From assembly GCF_017357225.1 (NCBI RefSeq), contig NZ_CP071604.1, forward strand, positions 499,001 through 563,000: DNA of 64,000 nt, given 5' to 3'. Position numbers and translations under genes: made by a program. Below the pieces are notes generated by a model that was not told the DNA's origin, made no database searches, and saw nothing but the letters and a program-made list of their open reading frames with translations. This document shows, one piece after another, positions 42,512-50,791 of the stretch. The stretch's first letter is position 1; every line of letters begins with the position of its first letter. The stretch comes from Rhizobium binae. GTDB lineage: Bacteria; Pseudomonadota; Alphaproteobacteria; Rhizobiales; Rhizobiaceae.

Positions 42512-43411
42512 ATGGCAAGGCAGAACACGGTCTTCAAGGAAGCCTATAACAGGTACGCCGCGGCCCTGCGCACGGATACCGCGCTCCCGTCCGAGCCGGA
42601 GATCGCCGCCCAGCTCGGCGTCAGCCGCTCCACCGCGCGCGCCATCCTCACACGCCTCAGCGATGAAGGCATCATCCGCTGGAACAAACGTCAGAAGATC
42701 GTGCTGCGCGAGCCCACCGACCGCGACCTCTTTCCCTCCGAAGAGACGGATTCGCTGCATGACATCATCGAGCGCAGTTTCATGCGGCGCATCCTGGCCG
42801 ATGACGCCGCCCCCGGCATGCAGATCAACGAATTGGAGCTTGCGCGCGAGATCGGCACCGGCACGACGAGCGTGCGCGAATTCCTGATCCGCTTCTCCCG
42901 CTTCGGCCTCATCGAAAAGCGGCCGAACAGCCATTGGACGCTGAAAGGCTTCACCCGCGAATTCGCTCTCGAACTCGCCGATGTCCGCGAGATGTTCGAG
43001 CTGCATTCGGCCGCCGAATTCGGCAGGCTTCCTCGCGACAACCAGGCCTGGACCGATCTTGCCGCCATTCGCGACGAACATCACGCCATGCTTGCCGACA
43101 TCAACCAGCGCTTCAAGGATTTCTCCGTCCTTGACGAACGTTTCCACCTCCTGATCCACCGCGCCTCGAAGAACCGCTTCATCGCCGATTTCTACGATGC
43201 GATCGCCATCGTCTTCCACTATCACTATCAGTGGAACAAGACCGCCGCCCGCGAGCGCAACGAGCGCGCCATCCACGAACATCTCGATTATATCGCCGCA
43301 CTCGAATCCGGCGACCAGGCGGCCATCGAGAAAGCCTGCCGCGTCCACCTGCGCTCCGCCCGCCAGACCCTGCTGCAATCCCTGCCACAAATCGCGACGG
43401 AGAGCGCGTGA
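42512..43411 (+). CDS. GntR/FadR-type regulator with a duplicated winged helix
   Basis: A 299-residue regulator. Residues 10-65 are a GntR winged helix (LPSEPEIAAQLGVSRSTARA), residues 80-145 are a second one (ELELAREIGTGTTSVREFL and FGLIEKRPNS), and residues 150-290 are an all-helical FCD ligand domain (LDERFHLLIHRAS, AIHEHLDYIAALESGD). Ordinary FadR-type proteins have one winged helix and about 230-250 residues. The ATG at 42512 follows GCGGGGA. It is divergent from the uxaA-like operon, and a 22-bp element shared by both operons of the cluster lies in the gap. Confidence 0.87.
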   Translation: MARQNTVFKEAYNRYAAALRTDTALPSEPEIAAQLGVSRSTARAILTRLSDEGIIRWNKRQKIVLREPTDRDLFPSEETDSLHDIIERSFMRRILADDAAPGMQINELELAREIGTGTTSVREFLIRFSRFGLIEKRPNSHWTLKGFTREFALELADVREMFELHSAAEFGRLPRDNQAWTDLAAIRDEHHAMLADINQRFKDFSVLDERFHLLIHRASKNRFIADFYDAIAIVFHYHYQWNKTAARERNERAIHEHLDYIAALESGDQAAIEKACRVHLRSARQTLLQSLPQIATESA

Positions 43412-43722
43412 GGAGCATAAGCGAAGGACGACGGAAGTCGTGCCTTGTAGCCCCCCGGTCGGGATCCTTGTGCCGCTCGGATTGCCGGTTCTCATCATGA
43501 CTCCTGGCGATCTCTCCAATGAGCGCTCGCGACAGAGGCCAGGGAAGTTCCGCCGGTCGCCATCGCGATTGTTCAGAACGTGGCGAATGACAGCAATGTC
43601 ATCGGCGCAGACAAGGCGTCGTAACGGCGCCGGTGCGGTTGCGCTTCATCGTCTTGACCTGCGATGCCGCGCCCGGCGCGGCCCGCATGAAACCTTTTGA
43701 GTTGTAAGCCGTTGTCAAGCTT
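43412..43722. other. Gene-free stretch before the ABC exporter-type gene
   Basis: I see no gene, clear promoter or repeat here. Codon patterns are weak and no ribosome site precedes the short frames. Confidence 0.5.
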
Positions 43723-45672
43723 ATGGCCGACGCTAAACTCAAACCGAAATCGGTCGACGGCACCGAGGAGCACGGTGCCGAGAAGTCGCGCCCCGAGAAG
43801 GCATCGACTGTCGAGGCTGGCCCGCCGCCAGATGCCATCGAACCCAGTCCGGACCTCACGCCCGAGGAGGCCGAGCAGGCGCGCAAGCGATATTTGCTGA
43901 GGCGTTTCTGGATCAGCGCCCGCCGCTACTGGGGCCGCGGCGGCGACAGGTTTGCCTGGCCGTGCTCGATCATTCTGCTGGCAATGATCTGCATGAATGT
44001 CGGTTTCCAATATGGAATCAATCGCTGGAACCGGGGGATCTTCGACGCCATCGAACGGCACGACGCCGGCACGGTCTATTACCTCAGCGCCGTCTTCGTG
44101 CCGCTCGTGCTCGGAAGCGTCGCGCTTGTGACCGCGCAAGTCTATGTTCGCATGATGATCCAGCGCCGCTGGCGCTCCTGGCTGACGGCGGCGGTTATCG
44201 CGCGCTGGCTCGCCAACGGCCGCTATTATCAGCTGAACCTGATCGGCGGTGATCACAAAAATCCCGAGGCCCGCATCTCGGAGGACTTGCGCATTGCCAC
44301 CGAAGCGCCGGTCGATTTCATCGCCGGCGTCATTTCCGCATTCCTGTCGGCCTCGACCTTCATCGTGGTGCTGTGGACGATCGGCGGAGCGCTCGACCTG
44401 CCGGTCGCAGGGATGACCATTACCATTCCCGGCTTTCTCGTCGTCACCGCGGTTCTCTATGCCGTGATCACATCAACCGTGATCGCAATCATCGGCCGCC
44501 ACTTCGTCCAGGTATCGGAGGTCAAGAACCAGGTGGAGGCCGAGCTCCGCTACACGCTGACGCGCGTGCGCGAAAACGGCGAGAGCATCGCACTGCTCGG
44601 CGGCGAGGAGGAGGAGCGCAGCGATCTCGACAGGACATTTTCCAACGTGCTCAAGCAATGGGCGCTGCTTGCGCGCCAGCACATGCGCACGACCTTCGTG
44701 TCGCACGGGTCGATGCTGATTGCCCCCGTCGTGCCGCTGCTGCTGTGTGCGCCGAAGTTTCTTCACGGCGAAATGACGCTCGGCGAGATCATGCAGGCCG
44801 CCTCCGCCTTCGCCATCGTTCAGAACGCGTTCGGCTGGCTGGTCGACAACTACCCGCGTCTTGCCGACTGGAACGCCTGTGCGCGGCGCATCGCCTCGCT
44901 GATGGCGTCGCTCGACGGCCTTGAGCGCGCCGAACAGAGCGATGCACTGAGGCGCATCAAGCACGGTCAAACCGAGGGCAATGCGATCCTGAACCTTAAC
45001 GATCTCTCCGTATCGCTCGACGACGGCACCGCCGTGGTCAAGGAAACCCAGGTCGAGATCGCGCCGGGCGAGCGGGTGCTCGTCGCCGGGGAATCCGGCT
45101 CGGGCAAGAGCACGCTGGTGCGTGCCATTGCCGGCCTCTGGCCCTGGGGTCACGGCAGCGTCGACTTCCACGCCGACCGCCGCCTCTTCATGCTGCCGCA
45201 GCGGCCCTATATTCCGTCCGGCACGCTTCGCCGGGCCGTCGCCTATCCCCGCGCCGCCGACAGCTGGACGGCGGAGGAGGTCAAGGCTGCACTCGCCAAG
45301 GTGGGACTGGACTATCTGAACGAGAGGATTGAGGAAGACGCGCCATGGGACCAGATCCTGTCGGGCGGTGAAAAGCAGCGGCTCGCCTTTGCCAGGCTGC
45401 TGCTGCACCATCCAGATATCATCGTGCTTGACGAGGCGACCTCGGCGCTCGACGAGAAAAGCCAGGACCGGATGATGGAAACGTTGATCGAAGAAATGCC
45501 GACGGTGACGATCATCAGCGTCGCGCATCGCGCCGAGCTCGAAGCCTTCCACAGCCGCAAGATCACCCTGGAGCGGCGCAAAGGCGGCGCCAAGTTGGTC
45601 AGCGATATCGATCTTGGCCCGCGCAAGGCAAGGCGCAGCCTGATCATGCGGGTTTTGGACACCCGCCGTTAG
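43723..45672 (+). CDS. SbmA/BacA-like ABC transporter (fused membrane and ATPase domains)
   Basis: A 649-residue half-transporter. After a charged N-terminal segment of about 60 residues come about six membrane spans (residues 80-360) of the ABC_membrane_2 / SbmA_BacA type, with the family motif ENGESIALLGGEEEER. The ATPase domain has Walker A AGESGSGKSTLVRAIAGLW, signature LSGGEKQRLAFARLLL and Walker B IIVLDEATSALD. Relatives include YddA and mycobacterial Rv1819c, and the fold is that of BacA, which matters in symbiosis for peptide uptake. Whether this copy moves peptides, vitamin B12 or fatty acids is unknown. The start lacks a good Shine-Dalgarno. Confidence 0.87.
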   Translation: MADAKLKPKSVDGTEEHGAEKSRPEKASTVEAGPPPDAIEPSPDLTPEEAEQARKRYLLRRFWISARRYWGRGGDRFAWPCSIILLAMICMNVGFQYGINRWNRGIFDAIERHDAGTVYYLSAVFVPLVLGSVALVTAQVYVRMMIQRRWRSWLTAAVIARWLANGRYYQLNLIGGDHKNPEARISEDLRIATEAPVDFIAGVISAFLSASTFIVVLWTIGGALDLPVAGMTITIPGFLVVTAVLYAVITSTVIAIIGRHFVQVSEVKNQVEAELRYTLTRVRENGESIALLGGEEEERSDLDRTFSNVLKQWALLARQHMRTTFVSHGSMLIAPVVPLLLCAPKFLHGEMTLGEIMQAASAFAIVQNAFGWLVDNYPRLADWNACARRIASLMASLDGLERAEQSDALRRIKHGQTEGNAILNLNDLSVSLDDGTAVVKETQVEIAPGERVLVAGESGSGKSTLVRAIAGLWPWGHGSVDFHADRRLFMLPQRPYIPSGTLRRAVAYPRAADSWTAEEVKAALAKVGLDYLNERIEEDAPWDQILSGGEKQRLAFARLLLHHPDIIVLDEATSALDEKSQDRMMETLIEEMPTVTIISVAHRAELEAFHSRKITLERRKGGAKLVSDIDLGPRKARRSLIMRVLDTRR

Positions 45673-45699
45673 GCGCTCTCATGAAAGAATTCGACACAC

Positions 45700-47190
45700 C
45701 TAGTGCGAGGCCGCTTCGCCGGCGACCGCCGGCTCTTCGCGTTTCCTGATATGGCCGACCGGGATCAGCCAGGTGGTGAAGAAGGTCAGCACCGCGACGA
45801 CGACCACGCCCCAGAAGCTCCAGTGCAGGGCCGCATCGAAGATGCCGCGGCTCGCCGGATCGGCCGCGAGCGCCGAGAGGCCGGTCGGCTGGTTCAGCGC
45901 CTTATGAAGGGCGGCCGCCGTTTCGCCGCTCGCATAATGGCCGATACCGGCATTGAGGATGGCGCCGAGCACGGTGGCGCCGAGCGTATTGCCGAGGCTG
46001 CGGGCAAAGATGATCGACGCGGTGGCGCTGCCGCGCATCGACCATTCGACGCTGTCCTGCACCAGCACGATGCTCGTCAGGCTGATCAGGCCCATGCCGA
46101 AGCCCATGAAGAAGGAGCCGGTGCCGGCGAGAACCGGCGAGCTTTCCGGCGTCAGGAACAGGAGGAAGCAGGCGCCGAACGGAAACATCAGGCTGCCGAC
46201 GCGCAGCGTGCGGCGAATGCCGAAAGCCCTGTAGAAGCGGCCGGAGAGCATGACCGCCAGGGGCCAGCCGACGATCAGCATGGTCAGCGTGAAGCCGGCA
46301 ACGATCGGCGAGCGGCCGAGCACGCCCTGCACATAGATCGGCAGAATGGTGGAAAGTCCGATCAGCGCCATGCCGGCAAGCAGCGTCGCCGCGTTGCTGG
46401 TGGCGATCAGCCGGCGGCTCCAGAGCGCGATCGAAATGATCGGCTCCGGCGCCCGTTTCTCCTGGGCGAGGAAGAGAATACCCGCGACCACGAACACGGC
46501 GAAAAGCAAAAGCAGGATGGAGGTGCCCGCATCCGTCTCCGTCAGCATGACGAGCAGCGCCACGATCGAAATCGAAAACAGCACCGATCCGAGATAATCG
46601 ATCCTTGCCTGCTTGTGCGCAACGTCCTCCTTCACGAAGATCATGAAGGCGACGATCGAGACGATGCCGATCGGCAGGTTGATCCAGAAGATCCAGGCCC
46701 AGGAGATATTGTCGACGATGATGCCGCCGGCCAGCGGCCCGACGACGGCCGAGGTCGCCCAGACCGTCGCCATCGCCCCCTGCACCCGGCCGCGCTCCTC
46801 GAGCTTGAAGAGGTCGCCAATGATCGTCATCGTCACCGGCTGGATGGCGCCGGCACCCAGCCCCTGCAGCAGCCGGAAGAGCACCAGCGACATCATCGAC
46901 CAGGCAAAGCCGCAGAGCAAAGAGCCGGCGAGGAAGATTAGGATGCCGCCGATCAGTACCGGCTTGCGCCCGAAAATATCCGAAAGCTTGCCGTAGATGA
47001 CCGTCGTCGTCGACTGCGCCAGCAGGAAGGCCGAAAATACCCAGCTGTAATAGGAAAAGCCGCCGAGCTGCCCGACGATGCGCGGCATCGCGGTCGCCAC
47101 GATCGTCGCCTCGATGGCAACCATGAAGGTCGCCACCATGATGGTCGCGACGACAAGCACGCGGTTCGAGCGATGCGCAGCATTCGACAT
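45700..47190 (-). CDS. MFS drug efflux transporter (DHA2, 14-span)
   Basis: A 496-residue proton-driven efflux protein of the EmrB/QacA type. The first span carries the motif VAIEATIVATAMPRIVGQLGG (motif D1-like: EATIVATAMPRIV); motif A appears as GKLSDIFGRKPVLIGG, and the antiporter motif C as AVVGPLAGGIIVD. About 14 hydrophobic spans can be counted. It is convergent with the ABC gene (27 bp between stops). No membrane-fusion partner or regulator is adjacent, so its substrate is open. Confidence 0.9.
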   Translation of the reverse strand: MSNAAHRSNRVLVVATIMVATFMVAIEATIVATAMPRIVGQLGGFSYYSWVFSAFLLAQSTTTVIYGKLSDIFGRKPVLIGGILIFLAGSLLCGFAWSMMSLVLFRLLQGLGAGAIQPVTMTIIGDLFKLEERGRVQGAMATVWATSAVVGPLAGGIIVDNISWAWIFWINLPIGIVSIVAFMIFVKEDVAHKQARIDYLGSVLFSISIVALLVMLTETDAGTSILLLLFAVFVVAGILFLAQEKRAPEPIISIALWSRRLIATSNAATLLAGMALIGLSTILPIYVQGVLGRSPIVAGFTLTMLIVGWPLAVMLSGRFYRAFGIRRTLRVGSLMFPFGACFLLFLTPESSPVLAGTGSFFMGFGMGLISLTSIVLVQDSVEWSMRGSATASIIFARSLGNTLGATVLGAILNAGIGHYASGETAAALHKALNQPTGLSALAADPASRGIFDAALHWSFWGVVVVAVLTFFTTWLIPVGHIRKREEPAVAGEAASH

Positions 47191-47356
47191 GACGATCCTC
47201 TTCGGGTGCTCCGCGGACGCCGGAAAATATCGGCTGGCTGGCTGGGTGCGGCAATCGCCATGTGCGGAGGGATGCGGTAGTTCTACGACCTGAAAGCCGG
47301 TCGGTAAAGCTATTCTCGCGGCAACCGTCGTTTTTGAGCGACGCAGCCGAAATGAA

Positions 47357-47381
47357 GGCCCGGCGCGACCGCGGCCGGGCC
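47357..47381 (-). terminator. GC hairpin after the small secreted-protein gene
   Basis: GGCCCGGC (47357-47364) pairs with GCCGGGCC (47374-47381), extended by flanking TGA/TCA. It is 33 bp after the stop codon of the gene at 47414; the T-tract is weak. Confidence 0.5.
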
Positions 47382-47413
47382 CTCATTCTGTCAGAGGCGG
47401 GTGCCTGCTCACC

Positions 47414-47770
47414 TCACTGCCGGCATGCCTCGCTGAGTGAGCCGGTACCTGCCGTGCAACCCGGCACCTGCTGAAGATCCGGATTGACGCCACCGGGATT
47501 GATCGTGCTGCGGTCGCGGTTGAGATCGACGCCACCAGTGCCGGTCGTGCTGCCGGTCGTACTGGGATCGGTGCCGACAGAGCCGGTGCCGGCCGCGCCC
47601 GTACCGACGGATCCGGTCCCGGCCGAACCCGTGCCCGAGTCCCCTGAGCCGCCGATGACAGGCGCCACCGAAAGCCGCCCACTGGAATTCGCGCCCCCGG
47701 TCGTCTGTGCCAGCGCCGAGCCGGCAAGGCCGACGGAAAGAAGCGATATCGCGATGAGTTTGCAGGCCAT
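47414..47770 (-). CDS. Small secreted Gly/Thr/Ser-repeat protein
   Basis: A 118-residue protein with a signal peptide (MACKLIAISLLSVGLAGSALA, cleaved before QTTGG). The mature part has a low-complexity run of GTGSAGTGSVGTGAAGTGSV type at about residues 45-75, then DLNRDRSTINPGG and a C-terminus with two Cys residues (VPGCTAGTGSLSEACR) that may form a disulfide. The start at 47770 is chosen because GGAG lies 6 bases upstream; an ATG four codons earlier has no spaced site. I do not recognise a family with known function. It is presumably periplasmic or extracellular. Confidence 0.7.
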   Translation of the reverse strand: MACKLIAISLLSVGLAGSALAQTTGGANSSGRLSVAPVIGGSGDSGTGSAGTGSVGTGAAGTGSVGTDPSTTGSTTGTGGVDLNRDRSTINPGGVNPDLQQVPGCTAGTGSLSEACRQ

Positions 47771-47950
47771 GGTTTGCTCCATCCTTATTGTCTCAAGGGG
47801 AGAACCAGTTCGGGAGCGGCAGGTTCCTGCGGGGATCTGTCATTCGTCGTCCAGCATTTTAAACTTTCGCGCCGCCTGAGGCCAGAGCATCGTGAACTGC
47901 CTGATTAGCGGCGGCATGCCTGAGGCGCACGACACATCTGCATTCTCTGG

Positions 47951-48232
47951 TTACGGGAAAATCAGGTGTAGCGGTTCGCCGTCAGAAGGAAAGAAGGACA
48001 GGGTGCCCTTGCGGCAATCGGCCGTGGAACGATAGGTGTCTTTACCATCTCCTTTGATATACATCGCCAACGCACTGCTCGACAGTCAATTTCCCGCTAG
48101 GTGCGACCGTCTCGTATCCCGGGTCTCGCTCGCAGTATTCCTGGAAGTTGGCCTGATTGACGTTCCCTTCCATCACCGCATTTCTCGAATTCGTACCGCT
48201 CCTTCGGACCAGCGTTCCGTCACTCCTATCTG
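47951..48232 (-). pseudogene. Probable frameshifted small gene
   Basis: One minus-strand frame reads ...NAVMEGNVNQANFQEYCERD and PGYETVAPSGKLTVEQCVGD, then degenerates near 48060. The next frame continues at the same point as MYIKGDGKDTYRSTADCRK and GTLSFFPSDGEPLHLIFP and stops at 47951. Both parts have plausible amino-acid composition and join at CVGD/YIKGD, so a one-base slip in a once longer gene is the simple reading. Further upstream, short minus frames end in TGATG overlaps. I cannot name the family. It belongs to the accessory patch beside tRNA-Thr. Confidence 0.45.
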
Positions 48233-48537
48233 ACTGGCCCGCTCGGCCTCGATCGACATCAGTCGCTCATGTGAAGCCGAAGGGGCAGGCCGATTGCCTT
48301 GAGAAGTAGCCCAGCACCCATTGCGATTTGCCCGCCAAGCGGCGATGGCTGATTAGTGGACGCAGGTTATTAAGAGAGACTTATATGTGGGTGAGCGAGC
48401 AGGCATCAGACATACAGCCCGCTCGCCGTATCTGCAAATTTGCAGTTGTCGGCAATCGTCGCGGTGACAACGCAGCCCGAACTCGGCCATAAGAAGAAGT
48501 GAGTTAGTGGTTTCACTGGCAGATGGGACGATCGTCG
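48233..48537. other. Gene-poor part of the accessory patch
   Basis: Only short minus-strand fragments, such as one ending GLLLKAIGLPLRLHMSD at about 48262, can be read. The base composition is less GC-rich than the flanks. No promoter or repeat is evident. Confidence 0.45.
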
Positions 48538-49185
48538 ATGGCAGGCAGGCAATCATTCGAGGATGTTACGGCAGGACTGGAGACCAAGTCCGACAAGATT
48601 AGGGCGCTGGCGAGGGCAGGTTACCTTCGCACCGAAATCAGCTCGCTCCTTGCGATTCGGTACCAGCATGTTCGAAAAGTTCTCGCCGATGCGGGGATCT
48701 CGGAAGGTCTGAAGAAAGAGGTCCAGCTCGAGCGCGAGCCCGTGTCCATCCAGGTCGAAGAGGATGCAGCGACGACGACAGTCGCACCGACATCATGGGA
48801 AGTGCTTCTTCGTGCAGGGTTCCGTTTCCTTGGCGAGTGGACGCCCGGCGAGGATGAGAGCTTCCGTTTGGATGCAGCAGCGCCAACCGATGGCGGAGTT
48901 TACTCTTTCGTCGTGGACGACGTCGTCATGTACGTAGGCTTGACGCAACGAGGCCTTAGGCAGCGCCTCGACGGCTACAGGCGGGGCCACGAAAGGCAGA
49001 GAACCAACGCTAGGGTCAAGGCGTTGATCCTCGAAGCGCTGTCGGCAGGGAAACGGGTAAAGGTCCTCATCGCGTCGCCGGAGGAAGGATCCTGGAACGG
49101 GCTTCCCGTCAATATGTCGGCCGGGCTGGAGGCAGGCTTGATCACTAAGGTTCAGCCGGCATGGAATATCCTCGGGGTCGGCTGA
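48538..49185 (+). CDS. GIY-YIG domain protein with N-terminal HTH-like segment
   Basis: A 215-residue protein. Residues 15-55 (KIRALARAGYLRTEISSLLAI, then RYQHVRKVLADAGI) look like a helix-turn-helix. Residues 117-205 match the GIY-YIG nuclease pattern: GGVYSFVVDD, VMYVGLT, an Arg-rich LRQRLDGYRRGHERQR and a distal Glu in AGLEAGLI. The first motif is GVY...YVG rather than strict GIY-YIG, as in many family members. The start at 48538 is one of two nearby ATGs, neither with a strong Shine-Dalgarno. Codon use is less biased than in the neighbours, and it lies beside a tRNA gene and a broken gene, so horizontal acquisition is likely. Confidence 0.72.
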   Translation: MAGRQSFEDVTAGLETKSDKIRALARAGYLRTEISSLLAIRYQHVRKVLADAGISEGLKKEVQLEREPVSIQVEEDAATTTVAPTSWEVLLRAGFRFLGEWTPGEDESFRLDAAAPTDGGVYSFVVDDVVMYVGLTQRGLRQRLDGYRRGHERQRTNARVKALILEALSAGKRVKVLIASPEEGSWNGLPVNMSAGLEAGLITKVQPAWNILGVG

Positions 49186-49351
49186 CTATCGTCGTAGCCT
49201 CGATATTGTCAGCTATCCTTCCGGCGAGCTTACGTCGAAACGTGTGACGTCTCCTGAATGAAATCAAATTGGAAAACATTTCGGGAGACGGTAATCCCAG
49301 AAGGCTGCTGGCCATCGCCAATTTCGTGAACAAATTCAAGGATAAAGAAAA

Positions 49352-49427
49352 TGGTGCCGCTTACGTGACTCGAACACGTGACCCCATCATTACGAATGAT
49401 GTGCTCTACCGACTGAGCTAAAGCGGC
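49352..49427 (-). tRNA. tRNA-Thr (CGU anticodon)
   Basis: On the minus strand a full cloverleaf can be folded: acceptor GCCGCTT/AAGCGGC, D arm GCTCAGTCGGTAGAGC, anticodon arm CATCA-TTCGTAA-TGATG giving anticodon CGT, and T arm with GTTCGAGTC. The CCA end is encoded. The CGU anticodon reads the Thr codon ACG. Confidence 0.95.
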
Positions 49428-49545
49428 ACTTTGGCGGCCGAAGCGTGCGGCCTGCGATTTGCATGGCGCTGATACAGGCATTGTCTGAAGATTTCAAGCA
49501 CCCTGTCATGCCTTTGGCAAAAAAGAGGGAGGGTATGGAAGATCT

Positions 49546-50505
49546 TCAGAGCGAGAGGCGGGCGCGGGCAGCCTTGTATTCGGCCTCCAGCCGGTCGACG
49601 AGATCTGCCACCGGCTCCACCGCCTTGACGGCGCCGATGCCCTGGCCGCTGCCCCATATGTCCTTCCAGGCCTTGGCGCCGCCGGTGGCCTGCTCGAAAT
49701 CCATCTTCGAGGGGTCGGCGACGGGCAGGTTGTCGGGGTCCATGCCGGCGGCGATGATCGACGGTTTGAGATAATTGCCGTGCACGCCGGTGAAATAGTT
49801 GGAATAGACGATATCGGCGGCGGCCCCTTCGACAATCGCCTGCTTGTAGGCGTCTGCGGCGCGCGCCTCCTGCGTGGCGATGAAGGGCGAGCCGATATAG
49901 GCCATGTCGGCGCCCATGGCTTCTGCGGCAAGAATGGCGCCGCCGGTCGCAATCGCGCCGGCAAGCAGCAGCGGCCCGTCGAACCACTCGCGGATTTCCT
50001 GGACGAGGGCGAAGGGCGACAGCGTGCCGGCATGGCCGCCGGCGCCTGACGCCACGGCGATCAACCCGTCCGCCCCCTTGCGAATCGCCGAATGAGCGTG
50101 GCGGTTGTTGATGATGTCGTGCAGCACGATGCCGCCATAGGAATGGACCGCGGCGTTGACCTCCGGCACGGCGCCGAGCGAGGAGATGACAACGGGCACC
50201 TTGTATTTGACACAGAGCGACAGGTCGTGCTCCAGCCGCTTGTTGGACATGTGGACGATCTGGTTGATGGCAAAGGGAGCGGCCGGCCTCTCCGGATGGG
50301 CGGCGTTGTGGTGGGCAAGCTCCTCGGTGATCTCGGCCAGCCATTCGTCGAGCTGGCTTTCCGGCCGGGCGTTCAGCGCCGGAAAGGCGCCGATAACGCC
50401 TGCCTTGCATTGCGCCAGGGTCAATGCCGGATGCGAAATGATGAAGAGCGGCGAGCCGATCACCGGCAGTCTGAGATTGTCATTGAGGATCGGGGGTAGG
50501 GCCAT
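49546..50505 (-). CDS. Nitronate monooxygenase / enoyl-reductase-like FMN protein
   Basis: A 319-residue TIM-barrel flavoprotein of the 2-nitropropane dioxygenase (NMO) family, also close to FabK. The N-terminal PVIGSPLFIISHPALTLAQ, the catalytic-region GADGLIAVASGAGGHAG with its His, and the FMN phosphate motif LLLAGAIATGGAILAAEAMGAD (core AGAIATGGA) are typical. It oxidises alkyl nitronates or reduces a related substrate. An inverted repeat TTGACGTTT-N4-AAACGTCAA lies 16-37 bp before the start, where a repressor would block transcription. The same type of site lies near fadD, so a link to acyl-CoA degradation is suggested. Confidence 0.87.
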   Translation of the reverse strand: MALPPILNDNLRLPVIGSPLFIISHPALTLAQCKAGVIGAFPALNARPESQLDEWLAEITEELAHHNAAHPERPAAPFAINQIVHMSNKRLEHDLSLCVKYKVPVVISSLGAVPEVNAAVHSYGGIVLHDIINNRHAHSAIRKGADGLIAVASGAGGHAGTLSPFALVQEIREWFDGPLLLAGAIATGGAILAAEAMGADMAYIGSPFIATQEARAADAYKQAIVEGAAADIVYSNYFTGVHGNYLKPSIIAAGMDPDNLPVADPSKMDFEQATGGAKAWKDIWGSGQGIGAVKAVEPVADLVDRLEAEYKAARARLSL

Positions 50506-50520
50506 GGTTTACCGCTCGCA

Positions 50521-50542
50521 TTGACGTTTACGAAAACGTCAA
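50521..50542 (-). promoter_or_regulatory. LiuR-like inverted repeat before the nitronate monooxygenase gene
   Basis: TTGACGTTT-ACGA-AAACGTCAA has 9-bp perfect arms and a 4-bp centre. It shares its outer TTGACGT / ACGTCAA with the repeat at 24100-24115 and overlaps the promoter region of the gene. Confidence 0.65.
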
Positions 50543-50791
50543 TCTCTTAGCAGAGAAGAAAAGCCGATAAAAGAGCGGCTGCCATGCCTTCGTCGATTTC
50601 CGCCCGATATATCAGGCCTGCAGAACGGATAGGGAAGGCCCGCCGGCTCGTCAAAGCTGGCGAATATCGCCTGAGATCAACGGCGGGCGGGCCTGCAAGG
50701 CTTGCGGTTTGCCGCACTTGCCGCTACCGAATTTTGATGAAGAACGGCGGGGATTGCGGACCGACGCCGGGTTCAAGGTGAAGGACGTGAA

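Noticed and set aside
47900..49430. A complete integrative element or prophage at tRNA-Thr
   Set aside because: No integrase, no phage or conjugation gene, and I found no copy of the tRNA 3' end nearby to serve as an attachment site. Only an accessory patch is supported.
50584..50781. A 65-codon plus-strand frame before the single-span protein gene
   Set aside because: No good ribosome site and no family resemblance; Arg-rich composition typical of non-coding GC-rich DNA.
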